64,000 bases of DNA from Echinometra lucunter. Taxonomy: Eukaryota; Echinodermata; Echinoidea; Camarodonta; Echinometridae. The stretch is taken from contig CM057151.1 of NCBI GenBank assembly GCA_029962745.1, forward strand, positions 35,273,438 to 35,337,437. Reading direction: 5' to 3'. Numbering within the stretch: the stretch's first letter is position 1; each line of letters begins with the position of its first letter. A model generated the notes under the pieces. The model was not told the DNA's origin, searched no databases, and saw nothing but the letters and a program-made list of their open reading frames with translations. Below are positions 44,440 through 55,465 of the stretch, piece by piece. Position numbers and translations under genes: made by a program.

Positions 44440-46553
44440 GTATATATCTCACTCTGTTCTCTCGTTGTTTGTACGTCCCCCTCCCTCTCCTATTTCCCTC
44501 TTTGTTTCTCACTGTCTGTGTCTCACAATGTATCTTTTGGTTGTTTTTTTACAGTCTTTGTAAAAGTAGGACAGAAATTTGAAGTACTGCAGAATGAAAT
44601 TTTGCAAGCAGTTTTTTTTTTTCAATTTCACTTTCTTGAATTCAAGATTTCCTTTTCCGTTGTACTTCGTATTACCATTTTTATTTCCTGATATGCGGAA
44701 CTCAAGTTATTTTTATGCGCAAGTATGCGTAAATGCTTTAGTTTCCTTTCCTTTTATTTCATTTATTTCGTCAACCATTGAAAAAATATAAACATATGCA
44801 TGTACTTATGATAAAAATTATAGTATTTAGAAGCTGTTAAATAAAATGGTTAGGATACCCCCTATATAAAGCGGATGCTTGTTGAATGGCTTTTCCTTGA
44901 AGTACATGTATGAAAATTACAGACAAAATAGAATTCAAGAATACAATTTGCTTATTGATTTAGAGAAGAAGACACTTCAGCCAATGATTCATGTATAAGT
45001 GTTCAAATATAACAAGTTGCAAAGTTTTAATAAGGTAGGTCTGATGCTAGGCCTGATCATGATAATTTTCTGAAAGGTTTCATGCATTTTGTTCTACCTA
45101 TCGCGAAATTGGGACAAAAATAGAAATTACATCTTATTTTATTTCGGGAAGGTTGCCACTCCTCGCATATTTTCTTTTTAAAGATTTCTTTAAAATACAT
45201 GTACCTTTAGAAACGTGTATCATTTCACTTGTTTCGTGGCTGATTTACTGAGGACATTGATGTCAGTGCATGCTTCCATCCTACCAGCTATCAATGTACG
45301 GAAATTGTTTTTTCTATACCAGGAAATTGGACTGCCTACCTTTCGATTTAAAGCGATAATCGTGCGATCGCATATTGCGTGTTATCATCGTCTGCATCAT
45401 GTGCATTTTGTCTGGTTCATTAGCGTCAACCATAGGCGTCAACGCAGTTCTCGCGCGTGAGGAGGCGCCATTTTTAAAGACAAAAATTATCGCAAGGAGA
45501 AGATGTAATTGGAAACCATTGCTATCGGCGGTGCTATTATTGTAATTCAATATGATGAGCCCGTTGCTATGTATATTGGTCAAACACGTTTGCAATTATG
45601 TTTATGCGAATTTCAGTGTTCTAAATGTAGCCGCAAAATGTGTCTATAACAAAATGAGTTGTGTCTTGCGTATACACACGCGTCATACAATGTACATGTA
45701 AAAATGTTTTTGTTTTGTTTTGTTTCGTTTTTCCGAGAAAGAGCTTCAGGAATAATGTCTACGTCAGCTATCATCTTCTTTTTTTTTCATCCTTATCGCT
45801 ATTATTGATACCACTATCGTTCTCATGATCGTTATCCTCATGATCATCATCATTATTCTGTGTGGCGACGTGCCGGCCTATATGCTTTGGTGTACCTCTC
45901 AGCTCCTTATTTTGAATTCAACACCCCATTTTGCTACTCCCTTTTCCATCTTTACCACATCTCACCATTATTATCAATCTACATGCTTCATCTATGTGTC
46001 CATCTCAATCTTTCATTACCTTTTTTACGCCTCTTGCTTCAATCACTTACATGTTTAAGATTTCTATGTATACTGCTTTCTACGAAATTTAATTATCAGT
46101 TTGACTATGTATTATTCAATTTCACTGCACATGAGCAGAATCTGCTTAGGTGCTTAATGTGCTTAATGTAAATAACTGTAATGAACAATGTCTTGTTTTA
46201 GTCCCCTCTCATGAAACTCGTTTTTTTTTTCTTTGTTTTATCTTACTTTCAATAACACCTATCCCTTTTCCATCCTTTGTCTGAATTTTTCACTTTCTGT
46301 CGCACTTTTTTTCCCTTCTGGTTTATCTGTCATCTTTGCTTCTATTTTTCTACTATGGCCCTCCATCTCTGATATTCATCTATGATTACTCCCTTTTATA
46401 TGCCACATTAGAATAATGTAATCAATTTCACCCATAAAAGAACAATTCCCTCGGAGCAACGAGATAATCAAACAATCATTCCTCAAAATAGCAGATCTGT
46501 GAGCCCATTATAATAATTCCTCCCTCTTTCTCTCCCTCTTTCTCTCTCTACAG
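43791..46553. other. Gene-poor stretch up to the receptor exon
   Basis: A (CT)n run lies at 44410-44439. Frames around it (44125-44691) are T/C-biased. The stretch ends in a long polypyrimidine tract, CCCTCTTTCTCTCTCTACAG, at 46553, a strong splice acceptor. If the receptor has upstream exons this is intronic. Confidence 0.45.
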
Positions 46554-47194
46554 ATAGATGAGATCGAGGTGAACATAGTCGCCACAGGCTTTTCGATTCG
46601 GCATCTCCATCATCATCATACGCCATCCGCCAGCTGTATTCTGTACATGGACGCACAACCCGCTGCTGCACACTGAAGCAGCTAACGACCGACATCGCAT
46701 TAATTTTCGTGGACGCCAACCGGCGGACGAGTGTTGGATTACGGAAATACTACAGCAGACCCGCCGCGGATCTATATACATGCAATTGAACATCACGGAG
46801 ATGGTAACCACGGAGGGAGGATAAGAGGGGGGAAAAGAAGGAGCTCTAAATCGAAAGCATGCGTCATCAGCAGTGCTATGTGTAGCATCCTCAACGCTCT
46901 CTGATTCCATATTCTTGCAGGTGCTTACGATAGACGGGATAGACGAAAGTGAGAATAAAGCCTTTTGCCATGTTTGGATCATTTTTGCTTAAGTCAGAAT
47001 TGAGTCATTACTGAAGGAGTACCTAGACAAGGTGCTGATTGTGTGAAGTTCAACATTTTGAGAGAGGATTTTTTTTTTTTATTCATTGATGCGGATTAAG
47101 ACTCATCATATCTGAATGATGCTTGGTATTTGATAATTTAAAGATTAGTGTTTACGTCGGGTCTGTCATGTGATCACTGTCAACATCAATCGCA
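46554..47194 (+). other. Predicted 5' UTR part of the SREB receptor exon
   Basis: Starts right after the acceptor at 46534-46553 and runs to the receptor ATG. It is GC-richer than the flank at first. At least six short upstream ORFs start inside it: 46558-46572, 46647-46676, 46801-46824, 46859-46885, 46970-47014 and 47089-47115. All terminate before the main ATG. That arrangement would be expected to lower translation unless ribosomes reinitiate. Confidence 0.55.
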
Positions 47195-48451
47195 ATGGAT
47201 TACACACGTCAGGCGACAGTGGTATTGCTCTTTCTGTTTTCGCGCGCTTTTGTGTCGTGCTTGGATCAGGAATCGGACGCGAATCGGTGGTCAAATGGCA
47301 CGTCGTCTGCCAAGGACGACGAAAGTGACGTCGATCTTGACACTGATCACGAGGATGATGAAATATCAGACGAGCCTGACTACGTGGAGAGAGGGGTCAA
47401 AGATTTATGGATAGCTTCAATGGTGTTGATTATCATCTTCAGTGTATCGGGGAATGGTTTGATCACATACGCGGTTTTCAGGTATAAGACTTTACGAAGA
47501 CCATGTTTCTTCTTTCTCTTCAACATCGCTCTCGCTGACCTCGTCCGATCGCTGGTCTGCTTCCCATTCGTAATCACCTCAGTAGTCTCATCCGACTGGA
47601 TCTATGGCAAGTTTTTATGCGAGATTCTCGCGTTCTTCAATGTCTACCTTCCGTATGGTTCATTATACACGCTGTGTCTGATCAGTATTGAACGTTATGT
47701 GGTCCTGAGATGGCACCGGTTCCACCGACAAAAACTCAAAGGACTAGGAAGCCTTTTATGCGTACTATCAGCATGGGCTCTCGCAGTATCCACCGCATTC
47801 CCACCAGTATTCAACTTTGAAGCCTATGGTTACATACCCACGGAGCACCAGTGTACATTTCGGCATCGCTCTATAAACAGAGCAAATGACACTCTTCTCT
47901 TCCTTCTCTTTTTTGTACTAGTGACGGCACTCATTCATGTCTTCTATCTCCGCGTATTCTTCTTCATGCGCGCGCATCGCCGAATGCGCCCGCTGGAATT
48001 CATCCCCGCTGTATCCAGTACTTGGACCTTCTACGGGCCCGGTTCGACGGGCCAAGCCGCAGCGAACTGGTTCCAGGGGTTCCGCCAAGGCCCTACCCCT
48101 CCTCCGCTGGTGGGTCTGGCTCCGCCCTCGGTCCGCGGCGAGCCAACAGTACCTAGCGCAGACTTTCACCAAGAGGAGAAAGTGACGAGACTAACATTCG
48201 CCATCTCGGTAGCTCACGGGGTAATGTGGTCACCCTACATCATCTATTCATTCCTCAAAGTGTTTCGTGCCAATCTCCAGTTACCTATCGCTTTCGTCTC
48301 CATAGCGACGTGGTTGACTTTCCTACAGGTGTGTGTCAATCCTATCTTGTGTATGGTGCATGTCCCAGAGGTGCGACGCTGTGTACTCGCAGCTTCCTCC
48401 CCCGAGGAGGTGGAAAGAAGAAACAGAGAAGAGAGAAACGGTGTAATTTGA
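47195..48451 (+). CDS. SREB-family orphan receptor (GPR27/GPR85/GPR173-like)
   Basis: A 418-residue class A seven-transmembrane receptor in one uninterrupted exon, as in vertebrate SREB genes. A likely signal peptide (1-22) precedes an Asp/Glu-rich ectodomain (24-66) with a glycosylation site at Asn34. Helix landmarks: GN at 86-87, LAD at 113-115, Cys142 in TM3 paired with Cys220, ERY at 166-168, Trp194, no TM5 proline, WSPY at 345-348, and NPILC at 382-386. The last lacks the usual NPxxY tyrosine, as SREB receptors do. The strongest family evidence is loop 3, with WTFYGPGSTGQAAANW at 277-292 and RQGPTPP at 297-303, and QCTFRHRS at 219-226 in loop 2. The tail ends in GVI, like the CVI end of GPR85, a possible PDZ ligand. 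SREB receptors are brain-enriched orphans in the plasma membrane; no ligand is inferred. It is probably co-orthologous to all three vertebrate genes. The ATG at 47195 gives the signal peptide. Confidence 0.95.
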   Translation: MDYTRQATVVLLFLFSRAFVSCLDQESDANRWSNGTSSAKDDESDVDLDTDHEDDEISDEPDYVERGVKDLWIASMVLIIIFSVSGNGLITYAVFRYKTLRRPCFFFLFNIALADLVRSLVCFPFVITSVVSSDWIYGKFLCEILAFFNVYLPYGSLYTLCLISIERYVVLRWHRFHRQKLKGLGSLLCVLSAWALAVSTAFPPVFNFEAYGYIPTEHQCTFRHRSINRANDTLLFLLFFVLVTALIHVFYLRVFFFMRAHRRMRPLEFIPAVSSTWTFYGPGSTGQAAANWFQGFRQGPTPPPLVGLAPPSVRGEPTVPSADFHQEEKVTRLTFAISVAHGVMWSPYIIYSFLKVFRANLQLPIAFVSIATWLTFLQVCVNPILCMVHVPEVRRCVLAASSPEEVERRNREERNGVI

Positions 48452-48672
48452 CGTCATCTTATGACGTAGGCACCTTCCTTTTTGTAGCTGGACATAATTA
48501 TTTCGTCATTAAATTATTATGTAAGTTTTCAAATCAGAGAGATAGAGATAATCTAACTTGTGAATTACGCTGGTCGCTGTTCAATTGACTCGTTTTGCAA
48601 TATCAAGTTATGTGCTTTGTGCAGCTTTTTATAGATGAAGATTATGAGCTGATGCTCTTGTTTGCGAATAAA
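48452..48672 (+). other. Receptor 3' UTR with AATAAA signal
   Basis: A canonical AATAAA lies at 48667-48672, 216 bases after the stop; a second at about 48876 is possible. The stop codon itself overlaps a palindromic TGACGTCA at 48449-48456. Confidence 0.5.
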
Positions 48673-49756
48673 ATAATGAGTTTTGTGGTAAACACTTCGT
48701 GGCATTTTACAACACATAGTAAGCCAGGAGTGTGAATATATAATCGATCACGGTGTACTAACCGTGTTGTAAAAGAAGAAAATTTATCATTCTTTGATTT
48801 CTTTACAGATATTTATGTCAGAAAGCACACAACCTTTGCAGGGTATTTACTGTTTCATTATCAGGAAGCTTTGTAAATAAATACCCAAGAAAAACATAAG
48901 AGGCTTCACATTTATAAGGAGTTACAAAGAGCTTTGATATCAAAAGTATACATCTACATTCAATAGTGTATGTGCGTAGAGTCCAAAGAAAGCAAAAAAC
49001 TTCATTTATGGTTGAAAAAACTTGTATGTTGTTTCACCCGTTTGAATTCATTTGAATTCATGTGTTATTGTGATGTTCGTTTTTTTATTGAATGTGTCAT
49101 GCTGAACGTTAGCTACAATATTGATCATTCAAATAATTAGATGATTAAATAACTAAATGATAGATACTGGTGCTAATGTCGAAAATGCCCCTCAAACAAT
49201 GCAATATTTTACTCCGTATTTTCAGAAATGAAAAGATTAAGCATCATTTTGATAACTTGCTTTGTAGGTGGGGGTGTAATGTTCGAAAATATATATAATA
49301 ACACTGAGTATTTTCAAACGTCATGAATGGACTAATGAATGTACTAAATTTAGATACCAAATATTAGGATTAAGGAATCACTTAAAAGCTTTGTTTTATA
49401 GGCACAAGACCAGTATCAAAAATTTGTAGGCATTTGAATCGGGAGATTTTATAATCTGCACATTGAAAGATGGGTAACTGTTTTTATTACATGCAAATGT
49501 CAGTCGTGGCTTCCTATTTTCGTCATTCATTTTTATTTATACATTTTTCATCAGCTTTTTACTCATCAGTTCCCTTAAATGATACCTATTGTGATTTATG
49601 TCTAAAATCACTTTTTTATTGCAACTTTGCACTACAGTGCAGGTTAAAAGGTTAATTATAGTACTTTGTATAGCGCCTTGAGTAGCCCCCGAAAATAATT
49701 TTTATTTTCATTACATATTTATTTTATGACAATTATAATTTTCATTGCTATCATTG
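48673..49756. other. Non-coding flank downstream of the receptor
   Basis: AT-rich. A TTGTATAGCGCCTTGAGTAG segment at 49665-49684 followed by A/T-rich sequence resembles the tails of dispersed retroelements. No gene. Confidence 0.35.
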
Positions 49757-49779
49757 ATTTATCGTTATTATTATTATTA

Positions 49780-49841
<62 letters not shown>

Positions 49842-49850
49842 TTCATTCTT
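49757..49850. repeat. ATT trinucleotide repeat
   Basis: (TTA)n, almost pure, about 85 bases. The poly-Asn minus frame is an artefact. Confidence 0.97.
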
Positions 49851-50371
49851 CTTGTTATTTTTATTATTACTATTATAATCATTATCATTATTACCATTTA
49901 TGATGAATATTATTAGTATTATATTTAATATCATCATCGTCATTATTGATACTTTTGATTAAGAAGCATGATGTTATGTTACAGAGAGGTCCCACAACAT
50001 GTAAAATATCTTTAGAAAAAAATATTGTACTTACCGTAAATCCATTCAACATGGACAAGGAGTCTGTTTAAGAGTTTGACGTTATTAACCTGTCGCTACA
50101 AGCGAATGGCGTCTTTCCATTTTTTTTTGGAATGCAATATGTGCAGGTGCATGGTTGATTTTACTCACTGTCTGGACAAAATGTCGAATTTTAAAGATTT
50201 TATGTTCTTAAATATTTTTTCTAAATTTACGCTTACGCTTTGATAAAAGACTGATAATGTAGTTACTTCGCGTCAGTTTTTCTCATACCGCAATTTTATA
50301 ACCCGAATTCGAGGTTGCTCTTCATGCATGTATGACTGATGCAATAAGATCTTTCTTTTGCTGGAAAAGGT
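49851..50371. other. Non-coding stretch
   Basis: AT-rich, nothing recognised. Confidence 0.35.
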
Positions 50372-50379
50372 TTGGGTGT

Positions 50380-51556
50380 CAGTGGCGTATCTGGGGGGGC
50401 AAGGGGGCAAGGGGGGCAAGTGCCCCGGGCTGCACTTTGAGGGGGCGCAAAAAACAAAAGAAAAAAAAAGAAAATGAAGAAAAATACTATATTTTTGAGG
50501 ATCTTGCGCCCCCCCCCCCCCCCCATTCGCAGGGTAAATGCATCAGAAATAGAATTTTGAGGGTCTAAAGTGCAAAAATTTTCTAAAGCTCGGTCGCTTT
50601 GCTCCCTTGCATGATCATTTCCTCTCAGAATCTCATAATTTCGCGCCCCTTATAATAGTTCTTAAACAAGCTTTTAAAAAGAGGTTCAGAATTTTAAATA
50701 GAGTGATGCAATTGTCGTTGTTTTGCCCCGCTGTCATGTAGGTTTTATCTGCCTCTTGCTAAATACTGCTCCCACAGTGTTGCAAAGGTTAATAAACATT
50801 TGAAAGAAATCTAACATCTAATAAGGGCGGCACTTTAGAGGGGGCGCAAAAGACGCAAGAGAAAAATATAAAGCAAAAAAAAAAATGAAGAAAAATCCTT
50901 AAGGGATATGCGCTCCCTCCCCCATCCGCAGGGTAAATGCATCAGAAATAGAGTTTTGAGGGTTTAAAATGCCATAAAATGCCACCTTTTTCTAGTTCTC
51001 GGTCGCTTTGCTCCCTCGCATGAATATATTTCCTTTCATATCACGGGCTTTTTAAATAGCCTTTATAAGGGGGTTCAGAATTTGAAAAATAATGATGCAG
51101 TTATTGTTGCTTTGCTCGCTATCATAAGTTTCATATGCCTCTCGCTAAATACTGCGCCCCCGGTATAATACAGCATTTGAAAAGGTCAAACATTTGAAAG
51201 AAATCTAAATTTTTTTGTCGCCTTTGCTATTTTAAGATCAGGCCTCGACTATTTCTCAAGGGTTTTCGTTAAATTTACTCTTAATTTTAAAACTGAGAGA
51301 ATAGAAATCTGCTTATTAATATCTAATTCGATCTTCTCTACCGTTCAATTTCTGTGCATGGTCAACTGCCAAAATTCCTGGGTAAAATGCCCAAGAAATT
51401 GCGTTTTTACGGATTAATTTTTTTTTAAATTCGAAATTCGCTGCTTTGTCGCTTCGCTCCCTCGCTTATACCGTTTGGGACTCGGGAGGGAGGGGGGGGG
51501 GGGAGGCGTAACTTCACTGTTTGCCCCTGGCGCCATAATGCCTAGATACGCCACTG
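50380..51556. mobile_element. 1.18-kb hAT-type non-autonomous element
   Basis: The left end CAGTGGCGTATCTGGG and the right end (reverse complement CAGTGGCGTATCTAGG) are inverted. An exact 8-bp duplication, TTGGGTGT, flanks it at 50372-50379 and 51557-51564. The interior is a tandem duplication with a period of 398 bases: CACTTTGAGGGGGCGCAAAA at 50433 recurs as CACTTTAGAGGGGGCGCAAAA at 50831, followed by the shared GCAGGGTAAATGCATCAGAA. Each unit contains GCTCGGTCGCTTTGCTCCCT, the complement style of the CGAGCGAAGCGAGCG motif. No transposase. Confidence 0.92.
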
Positions 51557-51564
51557 TTGGGTGT

Positions 51565-51994
51565 TGAAAGTTAACTTTGTCACTTTTACTTATACATTTA
51601 TGTGACAGTTGCGTGGTAGAACGTTTAGTGCAATTACCAACCAAACAAACTTGTCTTGGTTTCTATGTACAAACCATATTATTTCTTGCAAATGCATGTT
51701 TGTCATGAATTTTTTTTCTCACATTTCAGGCAACTAATTTTTTAATGTTTATTTCAAACCATAGCCTATTGTAGTTTTTACGTGATGCAGTTCGCCTGAA
51801 TGGTTTTAAAATGTGACGTAATACCTCAATAGCAATTCAACCTGATAAGGTCGTCGTTTTTGATGCTAGATTTTCAAACAGCATGGAACAATCTTTGCCA
51901 GCCCTGTTGATGTTCTTGTTTTAAATCTCAAATGTTGTTCAATGCAGTAGAATGAAACCAAATGTCGTGGAATACGAGTGAGAATAAGGGTACT
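51565..51994. other. Non-coding spacer
   Basis: AT-rich; nothing recognised. Confidence 0.35.
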
Positions 51995-52309
51995 GGGGGA
52001 TGTTTCACAAAGACTACGATTGATTCAAATCGCTCGTAACTATGGCAGGCCATTCATGCCACTGTTTGCTTTCACCACCATGACCATCGGTCTCTCAAGG
52101 GATGCGCAAATCATTGTAACATATTTGAAGAATTTACATTTTTTTGTTTTCTTCATCAATGAACTATAAAAATTGTCAGTTCTGCAGATTTGTGACGATG
52201 ATTTGCAAATCCTTTGAGCGATCCATGGTGAAAGAAAAGAGTGGCATGGAATGACCAGCCATAGTTAAGTACGATTTTAGTCAATTTTAGTCTTTGTGAA
52301 ACACCTCCC
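51995..52309. mobile_element. Fold-back MITE, GGGGGATGTTTCACAAAGACTA ends
   Basis: The left end GGGGGATGTTTCACAAAGACT pairs with the complement of AGTCTTTGTGAAACACCTCCC. The inverted similarity continues about 55 bp inward (TACGATTGATTCAAATCG; GGCCATTCATGCCACT against AGTGGCATGGAATGACC). Related in end style to, but distinct from, the CATAAAGCTG family. Confidence 0.75.
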
Positions 52310-53962
52310 TGAGTAAATGGATTGTTATTGCTATGTTTGGTATTTTCTCTTTTTATAATGAGGGTGTAATTCTGATATACACGTATTTATAAGCCAATCA
52401 TATTTGTTGCAATATCATGACATGTCAAGCGGTGTGCTATAAAATGTGAATATACAAAGAAACAAATGAATACGTTGGTGTTAATTGTCGTTTATTACTT
52501 ACGTTACATAAGGAATTATCCAGACGTGCGAAGTTTGTTTGAAAACATGATTATCATCGAATTTTATCTTGGAAGATCTGGTATACATGTTTCGTTGTAC
52601 ATGATATTAGATCTGAAATACATGCAGAAATTAATTTTTTGATGTTACTACATAGATCTTCATCGTTACCATTTCTTATTTTACTTATTTTGAAAATATA
52701 ATATATTCTAAAAAAAATATATATATCCTTTCCTTTGCACTTTGCACGGAAAGGTATAATTCAGATTTCAAAATCGAATCTGAGGTTGAAAACCATTTTG
52801 TGATTAGTTTGCATGTAGTGAACCACGTCTGGATGAAACCTAGCCTCATTTGCTTTCCTTGTGGATTGTGCTTGTGGATTTGATGATTCTTATGTGAGTT
52901 CCACTGTGTATAATTCGACAAAGTGTTATACATTATGACCTATAATGCGTAAAGTCCAAAGAGAAAGGGCGCGAGGGTAAGCAAATTGCGAAAAGTAGAA
53001 GACACAAATTGAAGTAGACACGAGTGGAAGTATAGACGGAAGTACATTATACAACGGAATTGATAACTAAAAGTTGCGATCAGCACTCGGGTGTGAGAGG
53101 AAAAAAAATGATGCATGCATACACATCTCTCCACCCCCCCCCCCCCCACACACACACAAATGCTTAGCTACCCTAATTTGGCAAAAGGAAGCAAATGACA
53201 GAAGTGACATTTCCTGTAAAAGAGCAAAATGTATCTGTCATTTACACTGATCATGTCATTGCAATGCCACGATGTCTTGCCTAACATATCATGTTCATGC
53301 AAAAAACTTGGCCCGGAAGAAGAGCACACTAGGTATGATATAACAATATCAAATTCTCAAATTTGGTTGATATGTCACCGGCTTTCTTTTGCCAAAGCAG
53401 GGCAGTTAGGTTAATGGGTTCGCGTTTCATTTATTTTGTGCCAAAGATATATTATCATAGAAAGCAGCTGTTACGCATTGCTTACATTCTGCCTTCCTTC
53501 AAATACATACAAAAAATATCCTTCCGTTTTGAGGATCGAATGTCAATCATGAATTATTGATAAATACCACGTTATGCTCTATTTGCACGTTAATGCATGA
53601 TGCATTAATGTAGTGTCTACCAATTTGCAGATCCTCAACGGTGATGAGACTGTATAAGTAAGAATTAAAAGTTTAGGTTTAAATTTATGTTCAAGAACGT
53701 GATCCCAGTACAAACTATACTTACCATAATAATTTGGAAAAGCTCGAGACATTCACTTTTTAACGTATTGTTACTTCGGTCATGAAATATTTCATAAAGG
53801 AGGAATATATTTAAGTTTTTATAGTTACAGCATTTTCTGCATTTTAGAGCTGAAAATGATCTCTTAACTTGAGTCACACCGCCAAACTGACTTGAAATAG
53901 TCCTTGGCAATTGGGAGAATGGAAAAGTTTGTAAGGTCTGTTATCGGTCTGGTATCGGACTG
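52310..53962. other. Gene-poor stretch
   Basis: AT-rich with a C-tract plus (CA)n at 53133-53158. Frames of up to about 80 codons lack recognisable features. Confidence 0.35.
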
Positions 53963-54282
53963 CACACTAAGAAAAAAGTTCAAGTTTGCACCCTAAATGC
54001 AACACTGGCATCACCTTTTTCGGGTGCAATCTTGCACCCTACTTAAAAAAAAGTGCAAAAAGTACTTTTTTGTTCTTGTTCGCACCCGGGAATGCCTATT
54101 TGCACCCTAACTTTGCACCTTTTCTAAAGCGTTCAACTCTGCACTCTTTAGGGTGCAAAATGTAGCTAACTGCACTCTTAAAGGTACAAAAAGCTTCCTA
54201 GGGTGCAAAGTTGCACCCAAAAAGGAGCTCCCAGTTTTGCATTTGAAGGGTGCAAAATTGTACCTTTTTTTCTTTGTATGTG
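53963..54282. mobile_element. GGTGCAA-rich MITE, copy 1
   Basis: The left end CACACTAAGAAAAAAGTTCAA is partly inverted relative to the right end (GTACCTTTTTTTCTTTGTATGTG). The interior consists of repeated TTGCACCCTA and AGGGTGCAA units in both orientations. The same order of segments occurs at 57831-58218. Confidence 0.75.
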
Positions 54283-55144
54283 GTGTCGGTTATATTTGGT
54301 GTGACTGGGTATTAAAAGACAAACGGAGACTATCTTTTACAGGTATCGAGAGAAAAAAAAAGCAAGAATTATACGAAATAAAAACTGCCCTAAAGCGATG
54401 TAAAACTGCCCTTTACAGATGCAAAACATCTGCACAGGCTTTTCGATAACTCCTTGTTTTGTGAACTTCAAGGTGTATCTATTACCTGCATTGTACAATA
54501 TAAGAATATAGCTTTGACTTTTTATACAACCTGTCAATCAAACCAAAAGACGGAAGGGGAAAGAGAGAAAATGTCGAATTCGAAACTTTACAAAAATGAT
54601 ACTAAAACTACCAATGCAGCAATAACGAACAAAGCTGAAATCTTCACAAGTGTACAGATAAAAATGCATACAAGATAAGAATTAGGCAATTAAGTCAATA
54701 AAATGTTTGTACGCCTTACGCTTCAGCAGGATCATAAAGAGATCATCAACGCGTTGAATCATATGAATCATTCCTCATCTTGATGCAATAACAATTAGCT
54801 TTTTTCGTCCCAAATTTCCCAAATTAAATTTCATATCATGATATCTCAACGCTGCAACTGAACCCAAAAGTGATGGAACGATCATTATAGAACATACTAT
54901 TAATAATTATTAGCAATAATTATGAAACGACATAAATATGAATAGAAAAAGCAGATTTTCACAAAAATGAACTTTACTGGGTCAGTGTGTCTCTGCCATC
55001 ATCATGATCATTTGGATGTATTTTAGCAGCCTTAATCAATCCACAAAGTATTCCTGCGTAAATAATTGATCATTCCCTCTCACACACAATGATGCAAGTT
55101 TTAGTTTATAAAGAAGCACGCACCTAAACTGAGGCAACTGTTGA
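54283..55144. other. Non-coding spacer
   Basis: AT-rich. CTGCCCTAAAGCGATGTAAA and CTGCCCTTTACAGATGCAAA near 54386-54424 are a short direct duplication. Nothing else is seen. Confidence 0.35.
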
Positions 55145-55465
55145 CAAGGGTGTCAATGGGGGGGGGGGGGGAGAAAGGGGGACACGTCCCCAAACTGAGG
55201 GGTGGGGGACAATAGGGTATGGCCCCATCAATTCTTAACTGGGGATCTTTTTTTTCTGCTTGTCAGCAAATTTTAAATGAGTGTCCCCTCCCCCAAAATG
55301 TTATAATTGCAGAGCTGAGAACCTTTTTGTTTGCTTGTCAGCAAATTTGCAAATTTTTAGATTATGTCCCCCTCAAATTGTAACCTGAGGGTCTTTTTTC
55401 TTAGAGTGTCCCCCCCCCCAAAAAAAAAAAAAAAAAAAATTATATATAATGGATTGATGCCCCTG
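55145..55465. mobile_element. hAT-like element, GGGTGTCAA ends, copy 2
   Basis: CAAGGGTGTCAATGG pairs with the complement of GGATTGATGCCCCTG. The interior matches 23657-23958 (GGGGGACACGTCCCC, ATAGGGTATGGCCCC, CTTGTCAGCAAATTT repeated). The flanking octamers do not match well, so the insertion is probably old. Confidence 0.55.

Noticed and set aside
44125..44691. 188-codon + strand frame with apparent hydrophobic segments
   Set aside because: It spans a (CT)n microsatellite and T-rich sequence; no family motif and no splice support.
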